Notes: a model not told the origin generated them from the letters alone. Counted from the stretch's first letter, positions 17,946 to 26,015 are shown. The stretch: DNA of 36,536 bases from Pasteurellaceae bacterium Macca (GCA_023101485.1 LVZB01000006.1:1-36536); one strand, 5' to 3'. Program-made: numbers and translations.

Positions 17946-19119
17946 GAAATTATTAGAACTACGCCAGCAAAAGGCACAAATTCAAGCAGAAATGCGCGCC
18001 ATTATGGAAACCGCAGATAAAGAGCAACGTTCCACTACCGAAGCCGAAGGGGCGAAATTTGATGAATTACGTAGTCAAGTTGGTAGCTTAGAGAAAGAGA
18101 TTGCTCGTTATGAAGCGCTAACGGATGAGCAACGTAATCAAGCCGGTGCGGCGTCAGAAACAGCGAGTAAAGACGTGAGCAATGATGAATTGCGCCATTG
18201 GATTAAAACCGGTGAATTACGTTCATTGGCGACAAATACGAATAACGGGGCAGATGGTGGCTATTCGGTTATTCCACAGCTTGATCGTGATGTGATGAAG
18301 CGTCTTTCAGATGACAGTGTAATGCGTTCAATTTGTAACGTAGTACGCTTACCGATTGGCGCAAAAGAGTATAAAAAACTCGTTTCAAATGGTGGTGCAG
18401 CCGTTGGCCATATTGGTGAAGGGGAAAAGCGTACAGAAACAGGCACGCCAACATTAAATGAAGTGACGATTACGCTTCACAACATTTACGCTTATCCGAA
18501 AACGACCCAAGAGATTTTAGATTTTGGTGGCGTGGATATTTTAGGCTGGCTGACAGATGAAATTGCAGACACCTTTACGGAAACCGAAGAATCGACCTTA
18601 ACCAATGGCACAGGCACAAAACAAGCAAAAGGCTTTTTAACCTACTCTCGCTCTGCTGATAAAGATAAAACCCGTGCATTCGGCACCCTGCAAAAAATGG
18701 AAGTGCCGGTTGCGAAATTGACGGCAGACACTTTGATTGATTTGTTATTCACCCTAAAAAGCAAATATCGCAAAAATGCCGTATGGGTGATGAACTCACA
18801 AACAGCTGGCACATTGCAGAAACTCAAAAATGGTAACGGTGATTATATTTGGCGTGATGGACTACAAGTCGGTAGCCCAGCAACCCTTTTAGGCTTACCG
18901 GTTTATTATCTTGAAACGATGCCAGATGTTGGTGCAAATCAACCTTTCCTAGCGGTGGGTGATTTTAAACGTGGTTATACCATTGCCGATCACGAAACTG
19001 GCACACGCACGAAACCAGATGCGATTACCGAGCCAGGTTTTTATAAGGTTCATACTGATAAATATCTTGGCGGTGGCGTGGTGGATTCCAATGCAATTAA
19101 AGTGTTAGAAGGTAAGTAG
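17938..19119 (+). CDS. HK97-family major capsid protein
   Basis: A 393-residue phage capsid protein (PF05065 type). Residues 1-75 are a charged heptad-rich coiled coil (LRQQKAQIQAEMRAIMET; VGSLEKEIARYEAL), matching the delta/scaffolding domain that the prohead protease removes in HK97. The mature fold starts near GGYSVIPQLDRDVM (about residue 106). Later blocks typical of the family include GEGEKRTETGTPTLNEVTI, YAYPKTTQEILDFG and the E-loop/P-domain region. The start is ATG 17938, 6 bp behind AGGAG. Protease, portal and head-tail genes follow on the same strand. A hairpin terminator directly after the stop may raise its transcript level above theirs. It would form the island's own capsid, presumably small enough for 16 kb of DNA. 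Confidence 0.93.
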   Translation: MFKKLLELRQQKAQIQAEMRAIMETADKEQRSTTEAEGAKFDELRSQVGSLEKEIARYEALTDEQRNQAGAASETASKDVSNDELRHWIKTGELRSLATNTNNGADGGYSVIPQLDRDVMKRLSDDSVMRSICNVVRLPIGAKEYKKLVSNGGAAVGHIGEGEKRTETGTPTLNEVTITLHNIYAYPKTTQEILDFGGVDILGWLTDEIADTFTETEESTLTNGTGTKQAKGFLTYSRSADKDKTRAFGTLQKMEVPVAKLTADTLIDLLFTLKSKYRKNAVWVMNSQTAGTLQKLKNGNGDYIWRDGLQVGSPATLLGLPVYYLETMPDVGANQPFLAVGDFKRGYTIADHETGTRTKPDAITEPGFYKVHTDKYLGGGVVDSNAIKVLEGK

Positions 19120-19133
19120 TATTTCAACCGAAT

Positions 19134-19159
19134 AAAAGGGGGCATTTTGCCCCTTTTTT
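19134..19159 (+). terminator. Terminator between capsid and protease genes
   Basis: AAAAGGGGGCA (19134-19144) pairs with TGCCCCTTTTT (19148-19158) around a 3-nt loop. The T run is continuous with the stem. As the downstream genes have no obvious promoter of their own, it probably acts as a partial terminator. Confidence 0.78.
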
Positions 19160-19176
19160 GCCAAAGAGGGATGATG

Positions 19177-19746
19177 ATGAAAAAAGATATTGAAATCCGT
19201 TCCACCACCTTAGAAACCGATAGCGAAAGCAAAAAGCTAGTGGGCTATGTGGTGCAATGGAACAGAAACAGCGAAGTGCTATGGGGGGAATATATTGAGC
19301 AATTTGCCCCGAATGCGTTTCAGCAGAGTTTAGCCAGCGGACAGGATGTGCGAGCGCTATTTGAACACGACCACACAAAACTGCTAGGGCGAACATCAAG
19401 TGGCACATTAAAGCTTGAAGAAGATGCCATTGGCTTACGCTTTGAACTTATGCCACCGGATACGCAATTAGGGCGTGATTTATTGGTGAGTGTTGAGCGT
19501 GGGGATATTCAAGGGATGAGTTTTGGCTTTCGCACGTTGAAAAACAGTTGGGATTTTAACGTAGAGCCGAATTTACGCACTGTTGAGCAAGCGGAGTTGA
19601 TTGAGATCACGGTAACAAGCATTCCCGCTTATCCTGATTCAAGCCTTGAAGTATTAAAGCGCTCACAAGCGGTCGCAAAAGGAGAAAACTTTGCCCACTG
19701 GCAAGATGACAATCGCCGTAAATGGTTGCAAGCAATGGGGGCGTAG
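19177..19746 (+). CDS. Prohead protease, HK97 family (peptidase S78)
   Basis: A 189-residue assembly protease of the PF04586 type. It would cut the capsid scaffold domain during head maturation. The catalytic His is H64 in LFEHDH and the catalytic Ser is S115 in IQGMSFGFR. The LIEITVTSIPAYP segment (about residues 141-153) is the usual third conserved block. Three ATG codons run in tandem at 19171, 19174 and 19177; the last is chosen because GAGG lies 7 bp upstream, but 19174 is possible. The stop codon abuts the portal start. The order capsid-protease-portal is the reverse of the portal-protease-capsid order of HK97. ACAAGCGGTC, an uptake-signal-like word, lies within the gene at 19665. Confidence 0.9.
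   Translation: MKKDIEIRSTTLETDSESKKLVGYVVQWNRNSEVLWGEYIEQFAPNAFQQSLASGQDVRALFEHDHTKLLGRTSSGTLKLEEDAIGLRFELMPPDTQLGRDLLVSVERGDIQGMSFGFRTLKNSWDFNVEPNLRTVEQAELIEITVTSIPAYPDSSLEVLKRSQAVAKGENFAHWQDDNRRKWLQAMGA
19665..19674 (+). other. Pasteurellaceae DNA uptake signal-like word
   Basis: ACAAGCGGTC is the core of the uptake signal of the Actinobacillus pleuropneumoniae type. The same core occurs at 27845-27854 (inverted), and GCAAGCGGTC at 23202 and 29667 (inverted). Confidence 0.55.
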
Positions 19747-20958
19747 ATGTTCGGATTATTCAAGAAAAAGGCGGAAACCCGGAGCCTGACGATTGAGGAT
19801 GTTTTTGCTGCAATGGGTGCAAGCAATACCGGCGCGGGGGAATTTGTTAGCCCTTACACGGCAGAAGCTTTGCCCGCCGTATTAAATGCCGTCAATGTAA
19901 TTGCCCAAGCAGTTGCCAGTATGCCGTGCTATCTCTTTGAGGTGAATGCCGAGGGGCGTAAAAGGGTAGAAAATCATTCCGTAGAGTATCTACTCAATGA
20001 AATGCCGAATCGAAACCAAACGCCTTATCAATTTAAAGAAGTGATGATGCGACACGTTTTGCTTAATGGCAATGCTTATGCGGTGATTGGTTGGAATGCA
20101 CAAGGGCAAGCTGAAAGCCTGATTCCATACCCGCCTTATGCCGTGAATGTACAACGCACCTATGCCGGTGATTATATTTATCAGATCACGGATTTAAACG
20201 GCAAACTCCACACTTACTTGCAAGATGAAGTATTGCATTTACGCCATGCTTCAAATGATGGCTTTATGGGGCGATCACCGATTGCCGTCTGCCGTGAAGC
20301 CGTGGGGCTTGGAATGGCTCAACAACGGCACGGTGCCAGCGTGATGAAAAACGGGCTAATGGCTGGGGGCATTGTAACGTCGCCTGAATGGTTCGACCAA
20401 GCCAAAGGGCAAAAAGCGATGCAAGCCTTAGAGCGTTATCAAGGGGCAAAGAACGCGGGTAAGACACCAATTCTTGAAGGCGGAATGGATTACAAGCAGT
20501 TAGGGATGAGTAACCAAGATGCCGAGTGGTTAGCTAGCCGAAAATTCACTATTGAAGATATTGCCCGCATTTTCAATATTAGCCCTATCTTCCTGCAAGA
20601 TTATTCCCATTCCAGCTATGCGAATTTTAGTGAAGCCAGTCGGGCATTTTTAGGGCAAACATTACGGCCACATTTAGTCAATTTTGAGCAACAACTCAAA
20701 GATGCGTTGATGATTGATCTCACCAGCAAAAGCCGTAAGCGTTATGTGATTGAATTTGATACAAGCGACTTATTACGCACCAATCAGCAAGACCGATTCA
20801 GTAGCTATGACACCGCTATCAAATGTGGGATTTTAAGCCCGAATGAAGCGAGAAAGCGTGAGGGATTATTGCCTTATGCCGGCGGTGATGAGTTTAGTCA
20901 AGCCTGGAAGCAGACTGTTGAAGTGAAGAAAGGGGCAGAAAATGGCAAGGATGGTTAG
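19747..20958 (+). CDS. HK97-family portal protein
   Basis: A 403-residue portal (PF04860 type), the dodecameric ring through which DNA enters the capsid and on which terminase and head-tail proteins dock. Family blocks: YTAEALPAVLNAVNVIAQAV near residue 45, MMRHVLLNGNAYAVI near 105, EVLHLRHASNDGFMGRSPI near 165, and SRKFTIEDIARIFNISPIFL near 265 followed by a YANFSEASRAFLGQTLRP helix. Length is typical. ATG 19747 directly follows the protease stop, with a G-rich stretch (19737-19741) as the likely ribosome site. It overlaps the next gene by 17 bp. Confidence 0.93.
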   Translation: MFGLFKKKAETRSLTIEDVFAAMGASNTGAGEFVSPYTAEALPAVLNAVNVIAQAVASMPCYLFEVNAEGRKRVENHSVEYLLNEMPNRNQTPYQFKEVMMRHVLLNGNAYAVIGWNAQGQAESLIPYPPYAVNVQRTYAGDYIYQITDLNGKLHTYLQDEVLHLRHASNDGFMGRSPIAVCREAVGLGMAQQRHGASVMKNGLMAGGIVTSPEWFDQAKGQKAMQALERYQGAKNAGKTPILEGGMDYKQLGMSNQDAEWLASRKFTIEDIARIFNISPIFLQDYSHSSYANFSEASRAFLGQTLRPHLVNFEQQLKDALMIDLTSKSRKRYVIEFDTSDLLRTNQQDRFSSYDTAIKCGILSPNEARKREGLLPYAGGDEFSQAWKQTVEVKKGAENGKDG

Positions 20959-21289
20959 GGCTGGGAAATTCGATAAGGTTGTCAAAATCCAACGACAAAC
21001 AACCAAATTAAATAATTATGGCAGCGTTGTTCAAAGTTGGGAAGATTTAGCCACAATTAGAGCAAGTATTGAGCCTTTACAAGGACGGGAATATTTCAGT
21101 GGTCCATTTCAGATGGGTGAGAACATCACAAGGGTTCGCATCCGATACCAACCAGACTTAACTGTTAATCGCAAAATGCGAGTGAAATATGGTGATCAGT
21201 TTTTAGATATTTATTCTGTTATTGACAGCAAAGAACGCCACGAAGAATTGCAACTGATGTGTAAAGAAGGAGAAGCACATAATGGCTAA
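20942..21289 (+). CDS. Phage head-tail joining protein (PF05521 type)
   Basis: A 115-residue protein of the head-closure/adaptor family (SPP1 gp16, HK97 gp7-like). Visible hallmarks are the opening GKFDKVVKIQRQT, then GSVVQSWEDLATIRASIEPL, GREYF, ITRVRIRYQPDL and GDQFLDIYSVID, a mostly beta fold. It would seal the filled head beneath the portal and present the tail docking surface. In capsid-forming islands such proteins let island heads accept helper tails. The start ATG 20942 lies inside the portal 3' end behind AAAGGGG; ATG 20951 is an alternative. The stop overlaps the next start. Confidence 0.85.
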   Translation: MARMVRAGKFDKVVKIQRQTTKLNNYGSVVQSWEDLATIRASIEPLQGREYFSGPFQMGENITRVRIRYQPDLTVNRKMRVKYGDQFLDIYSVIDSKERHEELQLMCKEGEAHNG

Positions 21290-21593
21290 ACCAAGAATAG
21301 AGCTAGATGAAATCAAAGCCCACTTACGCATTGAACACGATTTAGATGATGAACTCTTAGAAGTCTATGCTGATGCAGCACTGGAAGCAGCAAGCAATCA
21401 TATAGGCAAAGTGTGGGGTGATGAACATAGCGATACCACAGTCCGCTTTACCAAGGGAATTAAAGTAGGGTGCTTGATGTTTATTGGTCATCTTTATGCT
21501 AACCGTGAAAGCGTAAGTGATGTTCAGCTTTATGAAGTGCCAATGACGATTAAAGCGTTATGGAATCCTTACCGTAACCTAGCGATTTATTAG
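21282..21593 (+). CDS. gp6-like head-tail connector
   Basis: A 103-residue, mostly helical protein of the PF05135/HK97 gp6 connector type. The N-terminus ELDEIKAHLRIEHDLDDELL is the family signature, followed by a helix with AALEAASNHIG, a KGIKVGCLMFIGHLYANRE helix and the C-terminal ALWNPYRNL block. gp6-like rings sit between portal and head-closure protein. ATG 21282 follows AAGGAG and overlaps the previous stop by 8 bp, so the two are translationally coupled. HNH follows after 9 bp. Confidence 0.88.
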   Translation: MAKPRIELDEIKAHLRIEHDLDDELLEVYADAALEAASNHIGKVWGDEHSDTTVRFTKGIKVGCLMFIGHLYANRESVSDVQLYEVPMTIKALWNPYRNLAIY

Positions 21594-21602
21594 AGATAAC
21601 CA

Positions 21603-21959
21603 ATGCCAAATCACCCATTAAGACGTTGCACCTTTCCAGGTTGCAGAAACCGTGTGAAGTCTGGCAGATGTGATGAGCATAAGCCAAAGGATACTCGAAT
21701 CAGTGCCAGTAAGCGAGGTTATGACCATAGGTGGAGCAAATACCGTCAAGGTTATTTAGCCCATCATCCCTTATGTGTGATGTGCTTAGATAAGGGTATC
21801 TACACACCCGCAACAGTGATAGACCATATCAAGCCCGTAGAGAATGGACAAGCCGATCCGCTATTTTGGGTTGAGAGCAATCATCAATCCCTTTGTCGAG
21901 ATTGTCACAGCTACAAGACACGAGAGATTGATAAACGTGGTTATGGTGCGAAGAAGTAA
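21603..21959 (+). CDS. HNH endonuclease (packaging-associated)
   Basis: A 118-residue nuclease. An N-terminal C9/C14/C23/H26 cluster could bind zinc. The HNH fold follows: C58 and C61 (LCVMC), D74-H75 (VIDHIKPV), N93 (ESNHQSL), C98 and C101 with H102 (CRDCHS), so a zinc ribbon holds the beta-beta-alpha metal site. HNH proteins next to terminase genes in HK97-like phages stimulate cos cleavage by the terminase, and capsid-forming islands keep the HNH-TerS-TerL set. It is the last gene of the structural operon and is followed by a 350-bp gap before terS, which may hold cos. Confidence 0.9.
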   Translation: MPNHPLRRCTFPGCRNRVKSGRCDEHKPKDTRISASKRGYDHRWSKYRQGYLAHHPLCVMCLDKGIYTPATVIDHIKPVENGQADPLFWVESNHQSLCRDCHSYKTREIDKRGYGAKK

Positions 21960-22308
21960 CGTTCAAAGTCTAAATCTAAATTTCACTTATAAATCAATGA
22001 GTTAATCTCCCGAAAAATCAGGAGATTGAAAAATAAACAGAGGTGGGGGAGTTTTGGAAAGAAAAGCCTAACCGCTAAGAACCGCCCCCCCAACTCAATT
22101 TTTACGCACAGTAATTTTTCAGAAAATATAGGTGCGGTCGCTATGACCTTAACCTGTATAGTGAAAATTTCCCTGATAGCTGAAGAATTTAACCAATCCA
22201 ATTTTGGTTCGGCTGAACTGTTGCGATAACACAACACTTTAACTATGTACATATGTACACGACTGAACCAGCTCAAAATTGAGCCCGTTAAATACATAAG
22301 GAAAACCA
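21960..22308. other. Intergenic region: promoter, palindromes, candidate cos
   Basis: No convincing gene. It contains a hairpin AATCTCC/GGAGATT (22004-22027), a C7 tract (C6 in copy A), the inverted pair TGGTTCGG/CTGAACCA (about 22205-22212 and 22262-22269), the promoter-palindrome cluster at 22221-22259, and GCTCAA-AA-TTGAGC at 22271-22284. Cos sites of HNH/P27-terminase phages commonly lie near terS, so this is the best cos candidate in the unit, but no cut site can be named. Confidence 0.35.
22221..22259 (+). promoter_or_regulatory. Putative terminase promoter with 14-bp palindromic operator
   Basis: TTGCGA (22221-22226), 17-bp spacer, TATGTA (22244-22249). The perfect palindrome TGTACATATGTACA (22246-22259) overlaps the -10 and the expected transcription start. 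A dimeric repressor or activator there would set packaging gene timing separately from head genes. The regulator is unknown; AlpA or a helper protein is possible. Confidence 0.42.
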
Positions 22309-22677
22309 ATGACAAAAAAGAAACTCCCCAAAGCCCCTGATTATTTAGACGAAATCGCAAAAAGTCAGTGGCAAAGCAAAATCAAAGTATTAGCCGAGCG
22401 TGGCGATATTACCAGCGAAGACTACACCAACTTAGAGCTTTATTGCGTGAATTATTCCCTTTATCGCCAAGCGGTTCAAAACATTGCAGAGCGTGGTTTT
22501 AGCATTACCAACACCCAAGGCACAGAAGCGCGTAATCCAGCGCTAACAGCCAAAAGTGAAGCCGAGAAAATCATCATCAAAATGTCGTCTTTGCTGGGCT
22601 TTGATCCTGTTAGCCGTAGAAAGACCCCGATTGATACGGAGGAAGCAGACGAACTCGACAACATTATGGCGGGCTAA
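22309..22677 (+). CDS. terS: Terminase small subunit, P27 family
   Basis: A 122-residue protein of the PF05119 (P27-type) small terminase family. The basic opening MTKKKLPKAPDYL, the central helical stretch with YTNLELYCVNYSLYRQA, and the block TNTQGTEARNPALTAKSEAE followed by MSSLLGFDPVSRRK are all family-typical. It would bind the island's packaging site so that only island DNA is loaded. AAGGA lies 10 bp before ATG 22309. It stands just after the palindrome-bearing promoter and one base before terL. This differs from classical PICIs, which redirect helper terminase; here the island has its own pair. Confidence 0.9.
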   Translation: MTKKKLPKAPDYLDEIAKSQWQSKIKVLAERGDITSEDYTNLELYCVNYSLYRQAVQNIAERGFSITNTQGTEARNPALTAKSEAEKIIIKMSSLLGFDPVSRRKTPIDTEEADELDNIMAG

Positions 22678-22678
22678 A

Positions 22679-24346
22679 ATGCAACCGTGGCACACCTATG
22701 CGGAAAGCGTGAGAAGTGGTGAAATCAACGCCTGTAAGCGCATTAAACAAGCGGTTGAGCGTTACTATAATGACCTTGAAAACCCCGCTTATGTGTTCGA
22801 TGTGGCAACCGTTGAGCGATTTATCAAATTCTCACGCCTTTGCCCCCATGTGAAAGGGCATCTTTATAGCAAGCCGATTGAGCTATCCGACTGGCAAATC
22901 TTTCTTTTTGCCAATATTTTAGGCTTTAAATACCGTGAAAATGGCTTGCGGAAATATCGTTCTGCCTATGTTCAAGTCGCTAGGAAGAATGCGAAAAGCA
23001 CCATTGCGGCAATTTTAGCGAATTGGTTTTTGGTGATGGAACAAGGTCAGCAAGATATTTACACTGCTGCCGTTAGCCGAGATCAAGCCCGAATCGTCTT
23101 TGATGATGCCAAGAAAATGGCGACCTTATCCAAGCCCCTACGCAGTCGGCTCACTATTCAGCAACATAAGATGCTATTCACGCAAAAAAACAGCCTAATG
23201 CGACCGCTTGCGGCGAAATCTTCCACCATTGAAGGCACAAACCCAAGCCTTGCTATTGTCGATGAATACCACCTACACCCCGATAATTCGGTTTATTCCG
23301 CCTTAGAATTGGGGCAAGGCGCACGGCCCGAAGGACTACTCTTTGCCATTACCACCGCCGGCAGTAACACCATTTCAGCCTGCAAACAGCACTATGATTA
23401 CTGCTGCCAAATCCTAGACGGCACAGAAAAGAACGAATCTATCTTCATTCTGATTTATGAGCTTGATGACGAAAATGAAGTGGATGACCCGAACAACTGG
23501 ATCAAAGCAAACCCCAATATCGGCAAATCCATTCCCTACAAAGATTTTGAGAACACCATAACCAAAGCCCGAGGTATTCCGTCCGAATGGGTCGAAATGC
23601 TCACCAAACGCTTTAATGTGTGGTGCAATGGTGCGACCCCGTGGCTAGGGGAAGGTAACTGGAAACAGTGTGAGCGCCAATATCACGAGCAAGAATTACA
23701 AGGGCAAGCGTGCTATATGGGGCTTGATTTATCCTCAACTAACGATATTACCAGCCTATGCTACGCCTTTCCGCAGGGGAATAAAGTCCGATTGCTGACA
23801 CGCCATTACATTCCCGAATACCAACTGCAAAACGTGGCCAATAAAAACCGAGCCATTTATCGCAACTGGGAACGTATGGGCTGGCTACGCGTAACTAAGG
23901 GAGATTGTATCGATTACGACCGTATCCGAGATGATATTTTCAAGGATGCCGAAACATTTGAGATCAAGATGATTGGCTTTGACGTCTGGAATGCCACTCA
24001 CCTTAGAACCCAATTACAAGGCTACGGCTTAGAGGTTGAGCCATTCCCGCAAACGTATCAACGTTATAGCCCCGTCGCCAAATCTGCCGAAGTACTGATC
24101 AACCGACAAATGATAGAGCATAACGGCGACCCGGTTTTATCGTGGGCGTTGTCAAATGTGGTGATGGAAAGCGATGCCAATGCCAACATCAAACCAAACA
24201 AAAAGAAATCAGCCAATAAAATTGACCCCGCAGTCGCTTTTTTAATGGCGTTGGGAACGTATCAGCTTGAATATGGCGATCTTGCCTTTGAAATGAGCGA
24301 TGACTACAAACAACAACTTGCCACATTTACCGGCATTGATTTATAG
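22679..24346 (+). CDS. terL: Terminase large subunit
   Basis: A 555-residue packaging motor of the PF03354-like family. The ATPase half shows the altered Walker A ARKNAKST (residues 101-108) and Walker B LAIVDE (191-196), followed by an AITTAGS coupling motif (about 223-229). The RNase H-like nuclease half shows acidic residues D350 (MGLDLSS), D435 (MIGFDVW) and D516 (NKIDPAVA). The start is ATG 22679, one base after the terS stop; an in-frame opening 41 codons earlier overlaps most of terS and is rejected. Together with HNH and TerS it would cut concatemers at cos and pump DNA through the portal. Confidence 0.95.
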   Translation: MQPWHTYAESVRSGEINACKRIKQAVERYYNDLENPAYVFDVATVERFIKFSRLCPHVKGHLYSKPIELSDWQIFLFANILGFKYRENGLRKYRSAYVQVARKNAKSTIAAILANWFLVMEQGQQDIYTAAVSRDQARIVFDDAKKMATLSKPLRSRLTIQQHKMLFTQKNSLMRPLAAKSSTIEGTNPSLAIVDEYHLHPDNSVYSALELGQGARPEGLLFAITTAGSNTISACKQHYDYCCQILDGTEKNESIFILIYELDDENEVDDPNNWIKANPNIGKSIPYKDFENTITKARGIPSEWVEMLTKRFNVWCNGATPWLGEGNWKQCERQYHEQELQGQACYMGLDLSSTNDITSLCYAFPQGNKVRLLTRHYIPEYQLQNVANKNRAIYRNWERMGWLRVTKGDCIDYDRIRDDIFKDAETFEIKMIGFDVWNATHLRTQLQGYGLEVEPFPQTYQRYSPVAKSAEVLINRQMIEHNGDPVLSWALSNVVMESDANANIKPNKKKSANKIDPAVAFLMALGTYQLEYGDLAFEMSDDYKQQLATFTGIDL

Positions 24347-24348
24347 GC

Positions 24349-24377
24349 TTGAAATTTTGGCAATGAATTGCTATAAA
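24349..24377 (+). promoter_or_regulatory. Sigma-70-type promoter after terL
   Basis: TTGAAA (24349-24354), 17-bp spacer, TATAAA (24372-24377). It starts right after the terL stop and serves the membrane-protein gene, perhaps giving expression in the uninduced state, as for prophage moron genes. Confidence 0.62.
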
Positions 24378-24409
24378 ATAATCATGTATCCGTTCAATTA
24401 GGGGGGAAT

Positions 24410-24787
24410 GTGTTAGATTTTATTAAGTTTTCATTCCGTTTAGGGATTTTATTTGCGACACCTTTTTTTGCTTTGTTTGCTTTTGTGGTATTTAATAAGA
24501 TTGGCTGGCTAAAAGTAGTCTTGGGCTTTTCTTTGCTAGTACTTTTCAGTGTTATTTGTATTATATGGGAAGATAGAAAAGCAAAAAATAACCATGAAGA
24601 ACAACGCTATAACGAATATATGGCAAAGCTAGATAAAGAATTATCACGCCCTATTATTAAAGAAAGGCTATTTAAACAACAAAATAAACCGATTGAAGTT
24701 AAAGATTTTATTAATGGTTCAGTGAATTATGTAGCCCCGAATGGAAAAGAAACCAAAATAGCGGATATTAAAATTAATCTTAAATAA
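24410..24787 (+). CDS. Two-helix membrane protein of unknown function
   Basis: A 125-residue protein, family not recognised. Residues about 11-28 (rich in F, A, L) and 33-53 (LKVVLGFSLLVLFSV) are two membrane helices joined by a short NKIGW turn; the remaining 70 residues are charged and probably cytoplasmic. GTG at 24410 is the start, behind GGGGGG; the ATG overlapping it runs into a stop at once. It has its own promoter and an AT-rich sequence. That fits an accessory gene, for example one acting on superinfecting phages, but nothing in the sequence proves it. A holin is conceivable from the two helices, yet no lysin is present. Confidence 0.68.
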   Translation: MLDFIKFSFRLGILFATPFFALFAFVVFNKIGWLKVVLGFSLLVLFSVICIIWEDRKAKNNHEEQRYNEYMAKLDKELSRPIIKERLFKQQNKPIEVKDFINGSVNYVAPNGKETKIADIKINLK

Positions 24788-24793
24788 CCAATC

Positions 24794-24844
24794 AAACGCA
24801 CCTAGGCTGATCTCCGAAAGCAAGAAACCTTATCTTGTGGGTGC
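24794..24844 (+). other. Possible structured leader or terminator
   Basis: AACGCACC and GGGTGCGTT form an outer stem around about 33 nt, which contains the inner hairpin CAAGA/TCTTG. It lies between the membrane-protein stop and the ribosome binding site of the coiled-coil gene. It could be a leader that controls the latter, a terminator without T run, or a small RNA. Confidence 0.4.
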
Positions 24845-24881
24845 GTTCCTCCCATAAGGGCAAATGCGAAAGGAGCGTTTT

Positions 24882-25928
24882 ATGAAAGTATCACTACCAA
24901 AAAAGAGAGCATATTCTTTAGATGAACTACCAGAATATTTAGCAAAAACATATCAATTAGATTTATCATATGATGATCTTATTGTGTACGCAAGAGAAAA
25001 TAAATTAAGAACCTGCATTAGACTAGAAGGAAATGCTAAAGGTTTATATTCTGTAGGTAGAATAAAATTAGATGAACAAAACCTAATCCCTGTTTGCTAC
25101 CCACCTACATCCGTATTTTTCAATTCAACAGTTAAAAAATCATTTCTTCCAAATGACTTACATTTAGAAGATGCAAATGCCATATTGGGAGCCAGAGTAT
25201 CTTTAGTTGATTCTATCTATAAAGAAATTCAACAGGGTAATTTAGACTACAATTCAGCAATAATGAAAGCAAAAACTAACATTAATGAATTTATTGAACA
25301 ATCATTCATATTTCCTAAATATGAATATCAATTGTTATTAATGCCCGAAAAATTTTCTTTTGTATTCTCAGCAAATTTCTATTTGCCTAGAGATGTTTAT
25401 AATACAAGCACGAGTTTGTTAAATGATCATATCATTTCAATAGATTTCGCGGATGATTCTTTCTATCTATTGGAGAATACAAATAAGGAAAATATATTTA
25501 TTAATTTAGCTATAAGCACAGGAATAGTACGACCTATCGGGGTTCATTTTAAAGATATTGAAATTTTACATAGTGATTTAATGAGATTCTTAGGAATCAG
25601 TGACGAAACCAAAAATAACGTAGAGGAACTACGCAAAGAAATTGATGATTTAAAATCTGAATTAGTCGAAAAAGAAACTCAAATCACAAGGCTAAAGCAG
25701 CAACTTGATGAAAGAAATTTACCAATAATGTTAAGTGAGTTTATGGAAAATGACCGATTAGCATTAGCAATTCAAGCAAGAAAAAAATATTGGAGCAACT
25801 ACAATCCTGATTTAGATAATGCTCCAAAAGCAGATGCAACAGCAAAAGAAATTCAAGATACTTATAACCTATCCCAAAAACAAGCCCAAGCAATAGAAAT
25901 TGTTGCTTGTCCAATCAATCGTAAGTAA
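24882..25928 (+). CDS. AT-rich coiled-coil protein of unknown function
   Basis: A 348-residue protein, not recognised with confidence. The N-terminus YSLDELPEYLAKTY and DDLIVYARENKLR resembles a small helical recognition domain. The middle (about 60-240) is rich in I, F, N and K. A heptad coiled coil spans about 245-285 (EELRKEIDDLKSELVEKETQ). The end, from LALAIQARKKYWSNYNP to TAKEIQDTYNLSQKQAQAIE, looks like a conserved C-terminal helical module that I associate with Pasteurellaceae island proteins. It is clearly more AT-rich than the packaging genes before it, which suggests separate origin. ATG 24882 is set by AGGAG 6 bp upstream. Candidate cargo or defence gene; function not shown. Confidence 0.72.
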   Translation: MKVSLPKKRAYSLDELPEYLAKTYQLDLSYDDLIVYARENKLRTCIRLEGNAKGLYSVGRIKLDEQNLIPVCYPPTSVFFNSTVKKSFLPNDLHLEDANAILGARVSLVDSIYKEIQQGNLDYNSAIMKAKTNINEFIEQSFIFPKYEYQLLLMPEKFSFVFSANFYLPRDVYNTSTSLLNDHIISIDFADDSFYLLENTNKENIFINLAISTGIVRPIGVHFKDIEILHSDLMRFLGISDETKNNVEELRKEIDDLKSELVEKETQITRLKQQLDERNLPIMLSEFMENDRLALAIQARKKYWSNYNPDLDNAPKADATAKEIQDTYNLSQKQAQAIEIVACPINRK

Positions 25929-25952
25929 TTGATTTTATTACTATGATAGTAA

Positions 25953-25981
25953 GGGGTAATAGTGAAATTTGCTATTACCCC
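25953..25981 (+). terminator. 10-bp hairpin after the coiled-coil gene
   Basis: GGGGTAATAG (25953-25962) and CTATTACCCC (25972-25981) pair perfectly. With only a short T-poor tail it may be an inefficient terminator or processing site. Confidence 0.5.
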
Positions 25982-26015
25982 ATTGTTATAACCCCGCCCA
26001 TATAGTTTTAAATAG

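Noticed and set aside
21983-22360. 125-codon open frame on the minus strand across the HNH-terS gap
   Set aside because: It starts inside terS, has no ribosome site, looks like low-complexity hydrophobic translation of an AT-rich gap, and is shortened by a one-base change in copy A.
22556-22678. 41-codon upstream extension of terL
   Set aside because: It overlaps most of the terS 3' end in another frame and encodes a basic stretch not typical of large terminases; ATG 22679 fits the family start.
24410-24787. Holin assignment for the two-helix membrane protein
   Set aside because: Two helices alone are not diagnostic, the long charged tail is unusual for a holin, and no endolysin or spanin is encoded.
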